From Algoriphagus halophilus (lineage in GTDB: Bacteria; Bacteroidota; Bacteroidia; Cytophagales; Cyclobacteriaceae), in NCBI RefSeq assembly GCF_900129785.1, contig NZ_FSRC01000001.1:372001-436000 (forward strand): a stretch of 64,000 bases of DNA, read 5' to 3'. A program made the translations under genes and the position numbers. Numbering within the stretch: the first letter of the stretch is position 1; each line of letters begins with the position of its first letter. Positions 52,845 to 61,514 of this stretch are shown here, piece after piece. Under the pieces are notes generated by a model, which did not search any database, had not been told where the DNA came from, and worked only from the letters and a program-made list of their open reading frames with translations.

Positions 52845-53966
52845 TTATGAAAATGACTGGGTAAGTTCTAATACCGGCTCAGTCATTTTTGTTTCTGGCA
52901 AAATCTGACTGAGGATGACATTCCATTTGCCTGCCCAGTCCTGAAAATCGTCCTCTGTTTTTTGATTGGAAGCGATCCATGTTTCCAGTTTTCCAAAGTC
53001 AAAATTTTTAGAAGAGATACCTACTCCAGATTCCACCGTATCTAGTGCATTACAGGCTTGTTCGTATTGGCCTTTAACCGGGATCACCAGCACCGGTTTT
53101 TTCAGAAACAATGCCTCGCAGACGGATTCAAAACCAGCTGTACAAACCAATCCGCGGCATGCTGCCATATCTTTCAAAAAATGCCTGTCATGGATTTTAT
53201 GAAAGGATAGATTAGGAAGTGGGTGTTCCGTTTCCTTGGCGTTCTTCTTATCCCAATAGGCCATGATTCGTAGATGTGGATATTTTTTGGCAAAAGAAAT
53301 GACTTCTGTTGCATACCCAGGGTTTACCATGTATGCCAAGATAAAATTGCCTGATCGTGGTTGTAGATGCTTGACTTCTTCCCGAAGGAGCGGGGGCGCA
53401 ACTACCAGTTTGTGTCCATGAATTTTGGATAGAGGTTTGAATGCCAACGCGATTTTTTTATCTGCCCCAAGAGCTGTCAGCCAGGTGTTGAGCTGAAATA
53501 GTTCTTTCTGAAAAGCGACAGACCTGGCAAATTTAAAGGAAGGATGATATATCAGGTACTGGTGTCCGATTACCCAGAAATGGGCTTTGGGACGGAAAAA
53601 AGCATTGTATAATCCTCCAAGCAAATCGTAAAAATTAAGGATGATGTCTGGTGCTGCGGCTTTGACTATTTCATCTATCTGCTGGAGACTTTTGAAATAC
53701 ACGGGTGATTTCCTCAGGTTTTTGGTAATGGTCTTTCCGATCAGAATCCTTTTTTCCCCTTTGTCAGTTTCAAAATTCGGACTTTCTACGGGATGGATTT
53801 TTGCAGGAATCTGCTCAATAAAAAAATCCGGGATAATCCTCCTTTTGCTTTTCCCAACAATGACTCCCGTAAGTTGATGGCCTTGGGCCTCCAACATTTT
53901 TGAGAAGGCAATTGCTTGGGTCAAATGTCCTCTGCCTTCCCCTTGGATGATGAATAAAAATTTCAT
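52845..53966 (-). CDS. Glycosyltransferase, MurG/GT28-like
   Basis: A 373-aa glycosyltransferase with a two-Rossmann (GT-B) fold. I start at the ATG at 53966 (MKFLFIIQGEGRGHLTQAIA), one base after the stop of the upstream phosphatase gene; an open extension to 54005 overlaps that gene. The N-terminal GEGRGHLTQA is the MurG-like acceptor loop, and the C-terminal CRGLVCTAGFESVCEALFLK and PVLVIPVKGQYEQACNALDT form the donor-binding region. Close pairing with an LpxH-like phosphatase points to lipid or glycolipid synthesis at the inner membrane; substrates are unknown. Confidence 0.88.
   Translation of the reverse strand: MKFLFIIQGEGRGHLTQAIAFSKMLEAQGHQLTGVIVGKSKRRIIPDFFIEQIPAKIHPVESPNFETDKGEKRILIGKTITKNLRKSPVYFKSLQQIDEIVKAAAPDIILNFYDLLGGLYNAFFRPKAHFWVIGHQYLIYHPSFKFARSVAFQKELFQLNTWLTALGADKKIALAFKPLSKIHGHKLVVAPPLLREEVKHLQPRSGNFILAYMVNPGYATEVISFAKKYPHLRIMAYWDKKNAKETEHPLPNLSFHKIHDRHFLKDMAACRGLVCTAGFESVCEALFLKKPVLVIPVKGQYEQACNALDTVESGVGISSKNFDFGKLETWIASNQKTEDDFQDWAGKWNVILSQILPETKMTEPVLELTQSFS
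52850..52890 (+). terminator. Terminator of the BlaI-M56 operon inside the opposite gene
   Basis: AAAATGACTG (52850-52859) pairs with CAGTCATTTT (52880-52889) across a 20-base loop, with further GGTA/TACC pairing inside and a T-run at the end. It starts 19 bases past the M56 stop and lies in the 3' coding end of the convergent glycosyltransferase gene. Confidence 0.75.
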
Positions 53967-53967
53967 T

Positions 53968-54873
53968 TTACAACCTAAATGAAGGATTTTCCAAATCTGG
54001 ATCATCCGATTTGTTAAAGGATACTTCCTTGAATGGAATAATTTGGTGTGTTGGGTTTTGAACAGGAAGTATTACATGGTCTTCCGAGGACTTGAAGTTG
54101 ATTTCATTATAATAAATCAATTGCCAGTTCCCCTCATGGTCCTCTGCCAATGCACTCATGGTTTCTACCCAATCTCCCGAATTCAGGTATTCTATCCCAT
54201 CAATCATTCGGTTTTCGGCTTTATGAATATGTCCGCAAATGATTCCATCACAACCTTTGGCCTTCGCCATTTTGGCTAACTCTTCCTCGTATTGGTCAAT
54301 GTAGGAAACGGCGGATTTCACTTTTCCTTTGACATATTTTGATAAGGAAAAATAAGGAAGACCTCTTTTGTACCTGTAAAAGTTGACCACCCGGTTTAGC
54401 CAAAGCAAAAAGGTGTAGCCCACATCACCGATGTAGGCAATCCACCTTAAATTTGTGGTAATGCTATCAAAAACATCCCCATGTGTGATGAAGTATTTTT
54501 TACCATTACTCTCATAAATCATGTCTAGTTGGATGGAGAGATTTCCAATTTGAAGAGGTAAAATTTGTTCCAAAAAATCATCGTGATTTCCCCGGAGATA
54601 GAAGACTTTGGTGCCTGTGTTTTCTATCATTTTTATTATTCTATTAAAAAATCGTGTGTGTTTCCTTTTCCAGGATCCTGATTTTTTGAGCTGCCAACCA
54701 TCTATGATATCACCATTCAGGATTAGGTTTTCACATTCATACATCTTTAAGAATCTGGAAATTTCTTTGGCTTTGGAGCCTTTGGTTCCCAAATGCACAT
54801 CGGAAACGACGATTGTTTTGAATCTGGTTTTCACACTTCTTGTTTTGATCTCAATGTATACACTGAAAATCAA
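53968..54873 (-). CDS. UDP-2,3-diacylglucosamine diphosphatase-like metallophosphoesterase
   Basis: A 301-aa calcineurin-like phosphoesterase. The metal motifs are all present: VVSDVHLGTKGSK (D-x-H), LILNGDIIDGWQ (GD), YLRGNHDDFLE (GNHD), FITHGDVFD (H) and IICGHIHKAE (GHxH). This is the LpxH-like set, and the sequence resembles the LpxH-like proteins of Bacteroidota. The translated start at 54873 gives a short lead before the fold; an internal start is possible. The glycosyltransferase gene follows after 1 base, so the two are surely co-translated. Role in lipid A synthesis is probable but not proven, since related enzymes serve other lipids. Confidence 0.88.
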   Translation of the reverse strand: MIFSVYIEIKTRSVKTRFKTIVVSDVHLGTKGSKAKEISRFLKMYECENLILNGDIIDGWQLKKSGSWKRKHTRFFNRIIKMIENTGTKVFYLRGNHDDFLEQILPLQIGNLSIQLDMIYESNGKKYFITHGDVFDSITTNLRWIAYIGDVGYTFLLWLNRVVNFYRYKRGLPYFSLSKYVKGKVKSAVSYIDQYEEELAKMAKAKGCDGIICGHIHKAENRMIDGIEYLNSGDWVETMSALAEDHEGNWQLIYYNEINFKSSEDHVILPVQNPTHQIIPFKEVSFNKSDDPDLENPSFRL

Positions 54874-55077
54874 CTAAGAATGAAATTGGTTTTATCAAAA
54901 AGCTATGATTATGGAGGCTTTCCAGTTTAGTGTGATGATAAAATTAAGCCAAGATTAAAAATCCGGATAAAGAAGTTAGAATGGTCAAGGCTAGGCTCAA
55001 ATACCGCATTTATTACATTAATGGTGGTATAAAAAATTCACTTTCACCCTAGATTTATTGGTTCAAATGTAAACCCT

Positions 55078-57561
55078 ATGAAGAAACTCTTACTCTTTTC
55101 AACATTATTCCTGATTCTTTCAGGGGCTATTGCCCAGGAACAAGTTTATCAAGGAAATTATGAATTGGCAGCTCGATTTTCACCGGAAAAAATGCGAAAA
55201 ATGGTTTTTTCAACTGCTGTGTCTCCACATTGGTTGAAAAAATCCGATCGATTTTGGTATGAATACAAAACCAGTGATGGAAATAACTGGTACATCGTAG
55301 ACCCAGTACGGAAAACCAAATCCAGCCTTTTTGACAAGGATAAACTGGCCATGGAAATCACCAAAATCATGAAAGATCCGGTAGATGGGCAGCACCTGGA
55401 TTTAGATGATTTAAAGTTTTTAGAAGATGAAAACACCATCCGGTTTAAAATCAAAGGCACCGAAGAAGTCCTGAAAAAAGACTGGGCTGAAATCAAGGAA
55501 AAAAATAAAAATGCAAAAGATTCCCTAGAGAAAAAGACTTTTGTGTTTGAATACCATATCGGTAACCAGCAGTTGGTGGAAATTACAGATGCGGAGGAAG
55601 ACCCAAAAAGATTGTCCTGGGCTTCTATTTCTCCGGATTCATCCAAAGTGGTATTTGCAAAGCACCATAATTTGTTTTGGATGGATAAAGAAAATTTCCT
55701 CAAAGCTGTAAAAGATGAGAAAGACAGTACCATTGTGGAGCATCAAATCTCTACTGATGGAGAGGAAGACTTTGGGTATGGCTTCAGTGGTAGAGGAGAG
55801 GATAATGTGGAAGTTGAAAAAAATAAAGATAAAAGAAAGCGAGTAGGGGTGCTTTGGAATGAAGCCTCTACCCAATTTGTATTTACCCGGTCTGATGATA
55901 GAAAAGTAAAGGACCTGTGGGTGCTGCATAATACGAGAGATCCTCGCCCTACTTTGGAGACTTATAAATATGCCATGCCCGGGGAGAAGGAGCAATCTAT
56001 TGTCTACTTATACCATTATTCTTTTGATACGGAAGTGTTGAAGAATTTGCCAGTAGGTACTTTTAAAGATCAAACCATTTCTCTTTGGTCCACTCCAGCT
56101 CCTGCAAATGCAAGAGATGATGATTTTAGAGCTGCAACATGGTTGGGTGATGAAGATGAGTTTTATTTTGGGATCACTTCCAGGGACCTGAAAAAAGTAG
56201 ACATCGCGAGATGGAACCTTGCTACTGGAGAAAAAGAGGTGGTGATTGAAGAGCGTAGCAATACCTATATAGACTTAAGCCGCCCTGAATTGGTGAACGG
56301 AGGAGAGGAGTTGATTTTCTGGTCAGAGCGTGATGGCTGGGGGCATTTTTACCTTTATGGAAAAGATGGGACCTTGAAGAGACAGTTGACTTCAGGTGCA
56401 TTTCATACCGACCGTGTAGAGCGTGTCGACGATAAAGGTAGAAGATTGTTTTTCGTTGCCAATGGAAGAGAAAAGGGAGAGGATCCTTACTATGAACATT
56501 TGTATTCCGTGAGTTTAGATGGAGGTGCGATCACCCTATTAAATAAAGGAGATTTCAACCATTCTTCAGATATGAATGATGGCGGAACCTATTTTGTCAA
56601 CACCTATTCGAGGGTGAATACTACCCCAGTTTCCGAATTGAAAGATCGAAATGGTTCGAAAGTGATGGATTTGGAAACGGCTGATTTATCTCAATTGTTT
56701 GCTGCAGGATATCAATTCCCTGAACCTTTTACCTTTAAAGCAGATGATGGGATCACCGATTTGTATGGGGTAATGTACAAGCCTTTTGATTTTGATTCAA
56801 CCCGCAAATACCCTCTGATTGAATATGTGTATCCTGGTCCTCAAACAGAAGCGGTAAACAAATCCTTTTCTGCGAGATTGGATCGAACAGATCGGTTGGC
56901 TCAATTTGGTTTTGTCGTGATCACTCTTGGAAACAGAGGAGGGCATCCTGGAAGATCCAAGTGGTATCATAACTATGGATATGGAGATTTGAGAGATTAT
57001 GGTTTAGCAGATAAAAAGGCTGCAATAGAACAATTGTCAGATCGACATGATTTCATTGATAAATCCAAAGTGGGAATCCATGGTCACTCAGGAGGTGGAT
57101 TCATGTCCACTGCTGCCATGTTGGTCTATCCCGACATTTTCAAAGTAGCTGTTTCTTCAGCGGGGAATCATGAAAACAATATTTATAATCGTTGGTGGTC
57201 AGAAAAGCACCATGGCGTGAAAGAGCAAATTTCTCCTAAAGGGGATACTACTTTTGTTTACCAGATCGAGAAGAACCCAGATCTTGCCAAAAATCTAAAA
57301 GGGCACTTGATGCTTTCTCACGGAGATGTAGATAACAACGTGCATCCAGCGAATACCATTCGGATGGCGAATGCTTTAATCAAGGCAGGAAAGCGCTTTG
57401 ACTTTGTAATGCTTCCTGGTCAAAGACATGGTTACGGTGATATGACCGAGTATTTCTTCTGGAGGATGGGAGATTATTTTGTGCAGCATTTATTGGGAGA
57501 TAATACACCACCTCCTGTGGATATGTTGGAATTCCAACGTGAAAAAGCCCAAACAAAATAG
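55078..57561 (+). CDS. S9 family (DPP-IV-like) serine peptidase, secreted
   Basis: An 827-aa exported peptidase of the prolyl oligopeptidase family. The signal peptide is MKKLLLFSTLFLILSGAIAQ. A long beta-propeller domain precedes the alpha/beta-hydrolase domain. The catalytic triad is visible: Ser671 in GIHGHSGGGFMS, Asp752 in SHGDVDNNV, and His784 in PGQRHGYG. Such enzymes release X-Pro dipeptides or other short peptides in the periplasm. It is transcribed on its own, with about 200 bases upstream holding nothing obvious and a terminator after it. Confidence 0.95.
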   Translation: MKKLLLFSTLFLILSGAIAQEQVYQGNYELAARFSPEKMRKMVFSTAVSPHWLKKSDRFWYEYKTSDGNNWYIVDPVRKTKSSLFDKDKLAMEITKIMKDPVDGQHLDLDDLKFLEDENTIRFKIKGTEEVLKKDWAEIKEKNKNAKDSLEKKTFVFEYHIGNQQLVEITDAEEDPKRLSWASISPDSSKVVFAKHHNLFWMDKENFLKAVKDEKDSTIVEHQISTDGEEDFGYGFSGRGEDNVEVEKNKDKRKRVGVLWNEASTQFVFTRSDDRKVKDLWVLHNTRDPRPTLETYKYAMPGEKEQSIVYLYHYSFDTEVLKNLPVGTFKDQTISLWSTPAPANARDDDFRAATWLGDEDEFYFGITSRDLKKVDIARWNLATGEKEVVIEERSNTYIDLSRPELVNGGEELIFWSERDGWGHFYLYGKDGTLKRQLTSGAFHTDRVERVDDKGRRLFFVANGREKGEDPYYEHLYSVSLDGGAITLLNKGDFNHSSDMNDGGTYFVNTYSRVNTTPVSELKDRNGSKVMDLETADLSQLFAAGYQFPEPFTFKADDGITDLYGVMYKPFDFDSTRKYPLIEYVYPGPQTEAVNKSFSARLDRTDRLAQFGFVVITLGNRGGHPGRSKWYHNYGYGDLRDYGLADKKAAIEQLSDRHDFIDKSKVGIHGHSGGGFMSTAAMLVYPDIFKVAVSSAGNHENNIYNRWWSEKHHGVKEQISPKGDTTFVYQIEKNPDLAKNLKGHLMLSHGDVDNNVHPANTIRMANALIKAGKRFDFVMLPGQRHGYGDMTEYFFWRMGDYFVQHLLGDNTPPPVDMLEFQREKAQTK

Positions 57562-57584
57562 CCCTAAAATCCCCAGAGATCACA

Positions 57585-57617
57585 AAATGCCTGATTCATG
57601 AAGAGTCAGGCATTTTT
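57585..57617. terminator. Terminator between convergent genes
   Basis: AAATGCCTGA (57585-57594) pairs with TCAGGCATTT (57606-57615) and a T-run follows on the plus strand, with an A-run on the other side. It ends the S9-peptidase gene and just touches the stop of the convergent gene. Confidence 0.88.
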
Positions 57618-58077
57618 AGGTCAAAATGATTCTAAATTGGCCTTCTTCAAATTTTATGGACACTTTCATCAGTACATCCACGTTTCGATTTTTTTGTTTT
57701 CCAGCATCCCATTCTATTTCTTTCTGAAAAATTTCCAGCACTTGTTTACACACGAAGGCAGTTTCTGAATTACAGGATAGTAACTGAAAATCACTTGCCT
57801 TTCCTTCACAGTTTATTAGGGTTTGAAAGACGATTGGTCCTGTAGGAATGTCTTGGTGTGTCACCTTCTTTTGGAGAAGTTTCTCAATGGAGCTTAGTGT
57901 CTTTTTGGGCCTAGGCATTTCTTCCACAATAAAGAAATACCCTGTTTTGTACCCCTCGGGTTTAATGGGGTTTGCATACGAACAGGCATTTGTTGGGTCT
58001 AACAAAGGCTTGAAATCTTGTGCAAAGGCAACATGCTGAATGAAAAAAAGAAAAATTGAAAAAGCTGTTAATTTCAT
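57616..58077 (-). CDS. Secreted protein with TonB-C-like fold
   Basis: A 153-aa exported protein (signal peptide ending IQHVAFAQ). The second half has the TonB C-terminal style: GPIVFQTLINCEGKASDFQL then CKQVLEIFQKEIEWDAGKQK and a final strand VLMKVSIKFEEG. Without a membrane anchor it is not a classical energy transducer; small stand-alone forms occur in Bacteroidota with unknown roles. Two cysteines (NCEGKA and CNSETAFVC) may form a disulfide. It converges with the S9 peptidase gene at a shared terminator. Confidence 0.65.
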   Translation of the reverse strand: MKLTAFSIFLFFIQHVAFAQDFKPLLDPTNACSYANPIKPEGYKTGYFFIVEEMPRPKKTLSSIEKLLQKKVTHQDIPTGPIVFQTLINCEGKASDFQLLSCNSETAFVCKQVLEIFQKEIEWDAGKQKNRNVDVLMKVSIKFEEGQFRIILT

Positions 58078-58174
58078 TTATTGATATTGATATTGATTTG
58101 ATCCACATTAATATAGTCAATTATGAAAATGAATAGTTGAGAAATAGAATAAAATTTTAATTATTTAACTATTT

Positions 58175-58579
58175 TTATTGTATAACCGAGGAACAAGTGG
58201 TTTGAAGTTCAATCATTTTTTGAGCATACCGACGTCCCAATTCATGATAGGAATCAGAGTCAAAATGGGTTTGATCCCCTTTATGGTTTAGACCTTGGGC
58301 ACTGACCAGATTTAAGCATGCATTTTCTGAAGCAAGCTTAGTCAACTCCCCATTTAACTGCTCCGCCAATGGGGACCTTTCATAAAAAAAGTATCCTATT
58401 TCACCTGTTACAACAGGGATTGATTTTATCCCTAAGTCCTTTTTAAGAGAATCTACCATGGCCAAGAATTTTTGGGAATACCCAGCCACAGACTCTTCAT
58501 TCCCTGGGTTATCCCTCTTATGAAGGCAATCCTCCCAAAGTTTTCTTCCAAAGGGTTGAAGTATTGTTCGGCTTGTTGT
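58175..58579 (-). pseudogene. C-terminal fragment of SGNH sialate O-acetylesterase
   Basis: A frame open from 58579 to the stop at 58175 without its 5' part (the frame is closed by TGA at 58582-58580; the first possible start is a GTG at 58489). The residues VVTGEIGYFFYE, ACLNLVSAQGLNHKGDQTHF and DSDSYHELGRRYAQKM are the distinct C-terminus of the sialate O-acetylesterase/SGNH family, including the D-x2-H catalytic pair. The N-terminal half is missing here, but a matching N-terminal fragment lies on the same strand at 62702-62899. A non-functional remnant is probable. Confidence 0.75.
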
Positions 58580-58880
58580 TCACCAAACATTTCCAAGCCA
58601 TATAGGAACATTTAAATTAGATCTTCCTCAGCAAGATTAGGAAGAAGAAGGAGAGGTGAAATCCCCAAAAGTGGGGATTTGTGATCAGTGGAAGTAAGTA
58701 TATTAAAAATTTCATGTGGCAATAAAGGTTTAGCTCTATTGAATTATAGTCTTTTTTAGTTTCATTGATATTACAGAATAAAGACCGAATTATTTGTGGG
58801 AAAAAATAGTAGTCTAATCCAAAAAAAGAATTTGAAAAATGTAGGGAAGGGCTTACTTTGAATAATTAAATCTTTCGCTC
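58580..58880. other. Intergenic region with two hairpins and a candidate promoter
   Basis: About 300 bases upstream of the kinase gene. There are two hairpins: TCTTCCT/AGGAAGA at 58622-58645, and a perfect 9-bp stem AAATCCCCA-AAAG-TGGGGATTT at 58659-58680. A Bacteroidota-type promoter may be present: TTTG at 58831-58834, 19 bases, then TACTTTG at 58854-58860 (consensus TTTG and TAnnTTTG). No gene is visible. Confidence 0.4.
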
Positions 58881-60869
58881 TTGTTTCGTTTTAGCCTATT
58901 TTCTTTCCTTTTACTTCTTTTTTATGGTGCTTTACCATCTTTGGGAAGACAGCAAGTCCAACTCGATAGTTTGGAACAAGTTTACCATAATCAAAATCTT
59001 TCCGATTCGATTCGCTACCGCGCGATTCAGCAGCTTACTTTTTCGATGATTTTTAGTGATGGAGATCAAGCCAAGACTAGGATTCAAGAAGTCTTGAAAT
59101 TAGCCGAAAAGGAAGTTGGGAAATCTAGGATTTACTTTGAAATCCTTCAAAATCTTGGCATCTACTATGATGTTAATCAAATGACCGACAGCTCCCTGAG
59201 GATCTTTTCTGAGATCTTAGAAGAAAGTAAAAAACAAGGTTGGAAAGCTCTCGAGCAGCGCTCCAACAACAATCTAGGTATGAATCGCCTGAATTCCTCG
59301 GACTACAAAGCGGCGATTGAGTATTTTTCCAAATCCTTGGAGCTTAGCAGAATTGATCCCTCTGCTCAAGAGGCTAATTATGTTCATAGCATCTCCAATT
59401 TGGGATTGGCTAATCAAGAACTCGAACTCTACGATCAAGCGATCAAGTATCATTTGGAGGCTTTGGAGATTCGGGAGCGTCTTGATGACCCAAATGGTAT
59501 AGCGATCTCTTGTGCTAACTTGGGGATTTGTTTCAAACTAATGGGAGAAGAAGACCTGGCTGAAAAGTACTTTCAAAAATCAATCGAGAATGCCAAAATC
59601 GCCGGTAACAAAGTACTCTTTCACCGAGTGCATGATAATCTCGGCAGTCTTTACATTGGGCAGAAAAATTATGATAAAGGTTTAATGATGCTTGATATCG
59701 CTCTGGATGATGCAGATGGATTTACTCCCGACCCCAAAATGGAACTCAGCATAGTCAGTAATGCCGCTGCGGCTCATATTGAATTGGGGCAAACCGAACG
59801 AGCTTTGGGATTTGCCAATCGCGGTATTGGAATATTGACTGAAAGTCCGGAGTTGGTTAACTATTCACTGACGTTGAAAAATACCCTGGCAAAAATCTAT
59901 TTTAGAAAAGGGGACTTTGAAAAAGGCAATGCTTATCTCGAGGAATATCAAGAACTAAATCGGAAAGTTTTTCAGGAAGAAAATGCCAAACTCCTTACCG
60001 ATCTTCAAGTGAAGTATGATTTAGATAAAAAGGAAAGCCAAATTGCACTTCAGAACGCTGTGATTCTGGAAAAAAATGCGACTCTTCAGCGAAATTATTT
60101 CGCTTTTGCAGCCCTAGGACTGCTGATACTTTTGATCGGTGTTGCCTTTTTCTATTACCAAAACCGGACTAAGCGAAAGCAGGAACTCCTCGTCAAAGAT
60201 CGGGAGTTGAAAGTTAAAGAAGCTTATATTCAAGCTTCGCTGGAATCTCAGGAACAGGAGCGGCGCCGTATGGCGCAAGATCTTCATGATGGATTTGGAC
60301 AATATATTTCTGCCCTTCGTATGTATGTCTCTCAACTTAAAAGCAATCAGACAAAGGAGGAATTCAAAACCGAACTGGTCAGCCGCACCGATTCGGTTTT
60401 GGATGAAATGTCAAAGGAAATAAGCAATGTGGTTTATGACTTAATGCCGGCCACTTTGATCCGCTTTGGATTAATTGCGGCATTGGAAGACTTAGCTCAC
60501 CGAATCAATAGTGGGCAAAAAGTAAAGCTCCATATCGAAGCAGGAAACCTTTCCGATAGCATGGATAAATTGGAAGAAATCAATCTATTCCGTATCTGTC
60601 AAGAATGGATTAATAATGTGCTCAAGTATGCTAAAGCGGAAAATATTACCTTGAAATTATCCCAAAATCATGGGATGACAAGACTTCAAATCTTAGACGA
60701 TGGACAGGGTTTTGATACCAGTATTTTTCGGCACAGCAAGCGAAACGGCTGGAAAAACATCAGTACCCGAGCAGAGTTGCTAAATGGTAAATTGGAACTA
60801 TATACCCAGTCTGGACAGCAGGGCACCGAGTTATTGGTCACTTTTCCGTATGTTCATCGTGCCAATTAA
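58881..60869 (+). CDS. TPR-containing sensor histidine kinase (HisKA_3 type)
   Basis: A 662-aa kinase of the two-component type. The start is TTG at 58881, followed by a signal sequence (LFSFLLLLFYGALPSLG). The periplasmic part holds about seven tetratricopeptide repeats (for example NNLGMNRLNSSDYKAAIEYF, SNLGLANQELELYDQAIKYH). A membrane segment (YFAFAALGLLILLIGVAFFY) and a coiled coil lead to the HisKA_3 domain with phospho-acceptor His469 in RRRMAQDLHDGFGQ. The HATPase domain shows EWINNVLKYAKAENITLKLS and LQILDDGQGFD. The response regulator follows after 15 bases. The signal is unknown. Confidence 0.93.
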   Translation: MFRFSLFSFLLLLFYGALPSLGRQQVQLDSLEQVYHNQNLSDSIRYRAIQQLTFSMIFSDGDQAKTRIQEVLKLAEKEVGKSRIYFEILQNLGIYYDVNQMTDSSLRIFSEILEESKKQGWKALEQRSNNNLGMNRLNSSDYKAAIEYFSKSLELSRIDPSAQEANYVHSISNLGLANQELELYDQAIKYHLEALEIRERLDDPNGIAISCANLGICFKLMGEEDLAEKYFQKSIENAKIAGNKVLFHRVHDNLGSLYIGQKNYDKGLMMLDIALDDADGFTPDPKMELSIVSNAAAAHIELGQTERALGFANRGIGILTESPELVNYSLTLKNTLAKIYFRKGDFEKGNAYLEEYQELNRKVFQEENAKLLTDLQVKYDLDKKESQIALQNAVILEKNATLQRNYFAFAALGLLILLIGVAFFYYQNRTKRKQELLVKDRELKVKEAYIQASLESQEQERRRMAQDLHDGFGQYISALRMYVSQLKSNQTKEEFKTELVSRTDSVLDEMSKEISNVVYDLMPATLIRFGLIAALEDLAHRINSGQKVKLHIEAGNLSDSMDKLEEINLFRICQEWINNVLKYAKAENITLKLSQNHGMTRLQILDDGQGFDTSIFRHSKRNGWKNISTRAELLNGKLELYTQSGQQGTELLVTFPYVHRAN

Positions 60870-60884
60870 ATTCGTTAAAATAAA

Positions 60885-61514
60885 ATGAAAATTCTTCTTG
60901 CAGATGATCACCGCATTCTTTTGGATGGGTTGAAATTTTTAATTCAAAATCAGGACGAATCTACCGAAGTTAAAACGGCAACTACCGTGGAGGAGGCTTG
61001 GGAAAAAACTGTAAAGAAAGCTCCCGATTTGATCATTTCGGATATTTCTATTCCCAAAGAAGGCGGAATTGCTTTTGCCCAAAAAGTCAAGTCGCATTTT
61101 CCGCAGACCAAACTAATTTTTCTAAGCATGCATGAAGAGCCCTATCGAGTCAAAGAGGCTTTGGCTACAGGGGCGGAAGGTTATATTTTAAAGAAAGCTG
61201 CCCACGAAGAATTGTTAAAAGCAGTGAGAGAGGTAGCTTTGGGTGGAATGTATTTTAGTAGGGAGATTCAAAAAATCCTGATTCAGCGAATGAGATTCCC
61301 TACGGATGAGCGTATCCTTACCGAAAGAGAAAAGGAAGTGTTAAAGTTGATTTTTGAAGAGTTTTCCAACAAACAGATTGGAGAAATGCTTCATATATCT
61401 GAGCGAACAGTAGAGACTCATCGCAAAAATATCTACCAAAAAACAAAGACCAACACGCTGGTTGGCCTTTTGAAATTTGCCTTGGAAAACAATCTGGTGG
61501 GAGGGATGTCTTAA
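60885..61514 (+). CDS. NarL/FixJ-type response regulator
   Basis: A 209-aa regulator paired with the preceding kinase. The receiver has the acidic pair in ILLADDHRILLDG, the phospho-acceptor Asp53 in PDLIISDISIPKEGG, the T/S position in LIFLSMHEE and the lysine in YILKKAA. The LuxR-type helix-turn-helix follows: LTEREKEVLKLIFEEFSNKQ and IGEMLHISERTVETHRKNIY. The stop overlaps the stop of the convergent gene by 4 bases (61511-61514) with no hairpin between. Targets unknown. Confidence 0.96.
   Translation: MKILLADDHRILLDGLKFLIQNQDESTEVKTATTVEEAWEKTVKKAPDLIISDISIPKEGGIAFAQKVKSHFPQTKLIFLSMHEEPYRVKEALATGAEGYILKKAAHEELLKAVREVALGGMYFSREIQKILIQRMRFPTDERILTEREKEVLKLIFEEFSNKQIGEMLHISERTVETHRKNIYQKTKTNTLVGLLKFALENNLVGGMS

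Noticed and set aside
55158..55733. 191-aa open frame on the minus strand
   Set aside because: It lies wholly inside the S9 peptidase gene on the opposite strand and has serine/phenylalanine-rich shadow composition.
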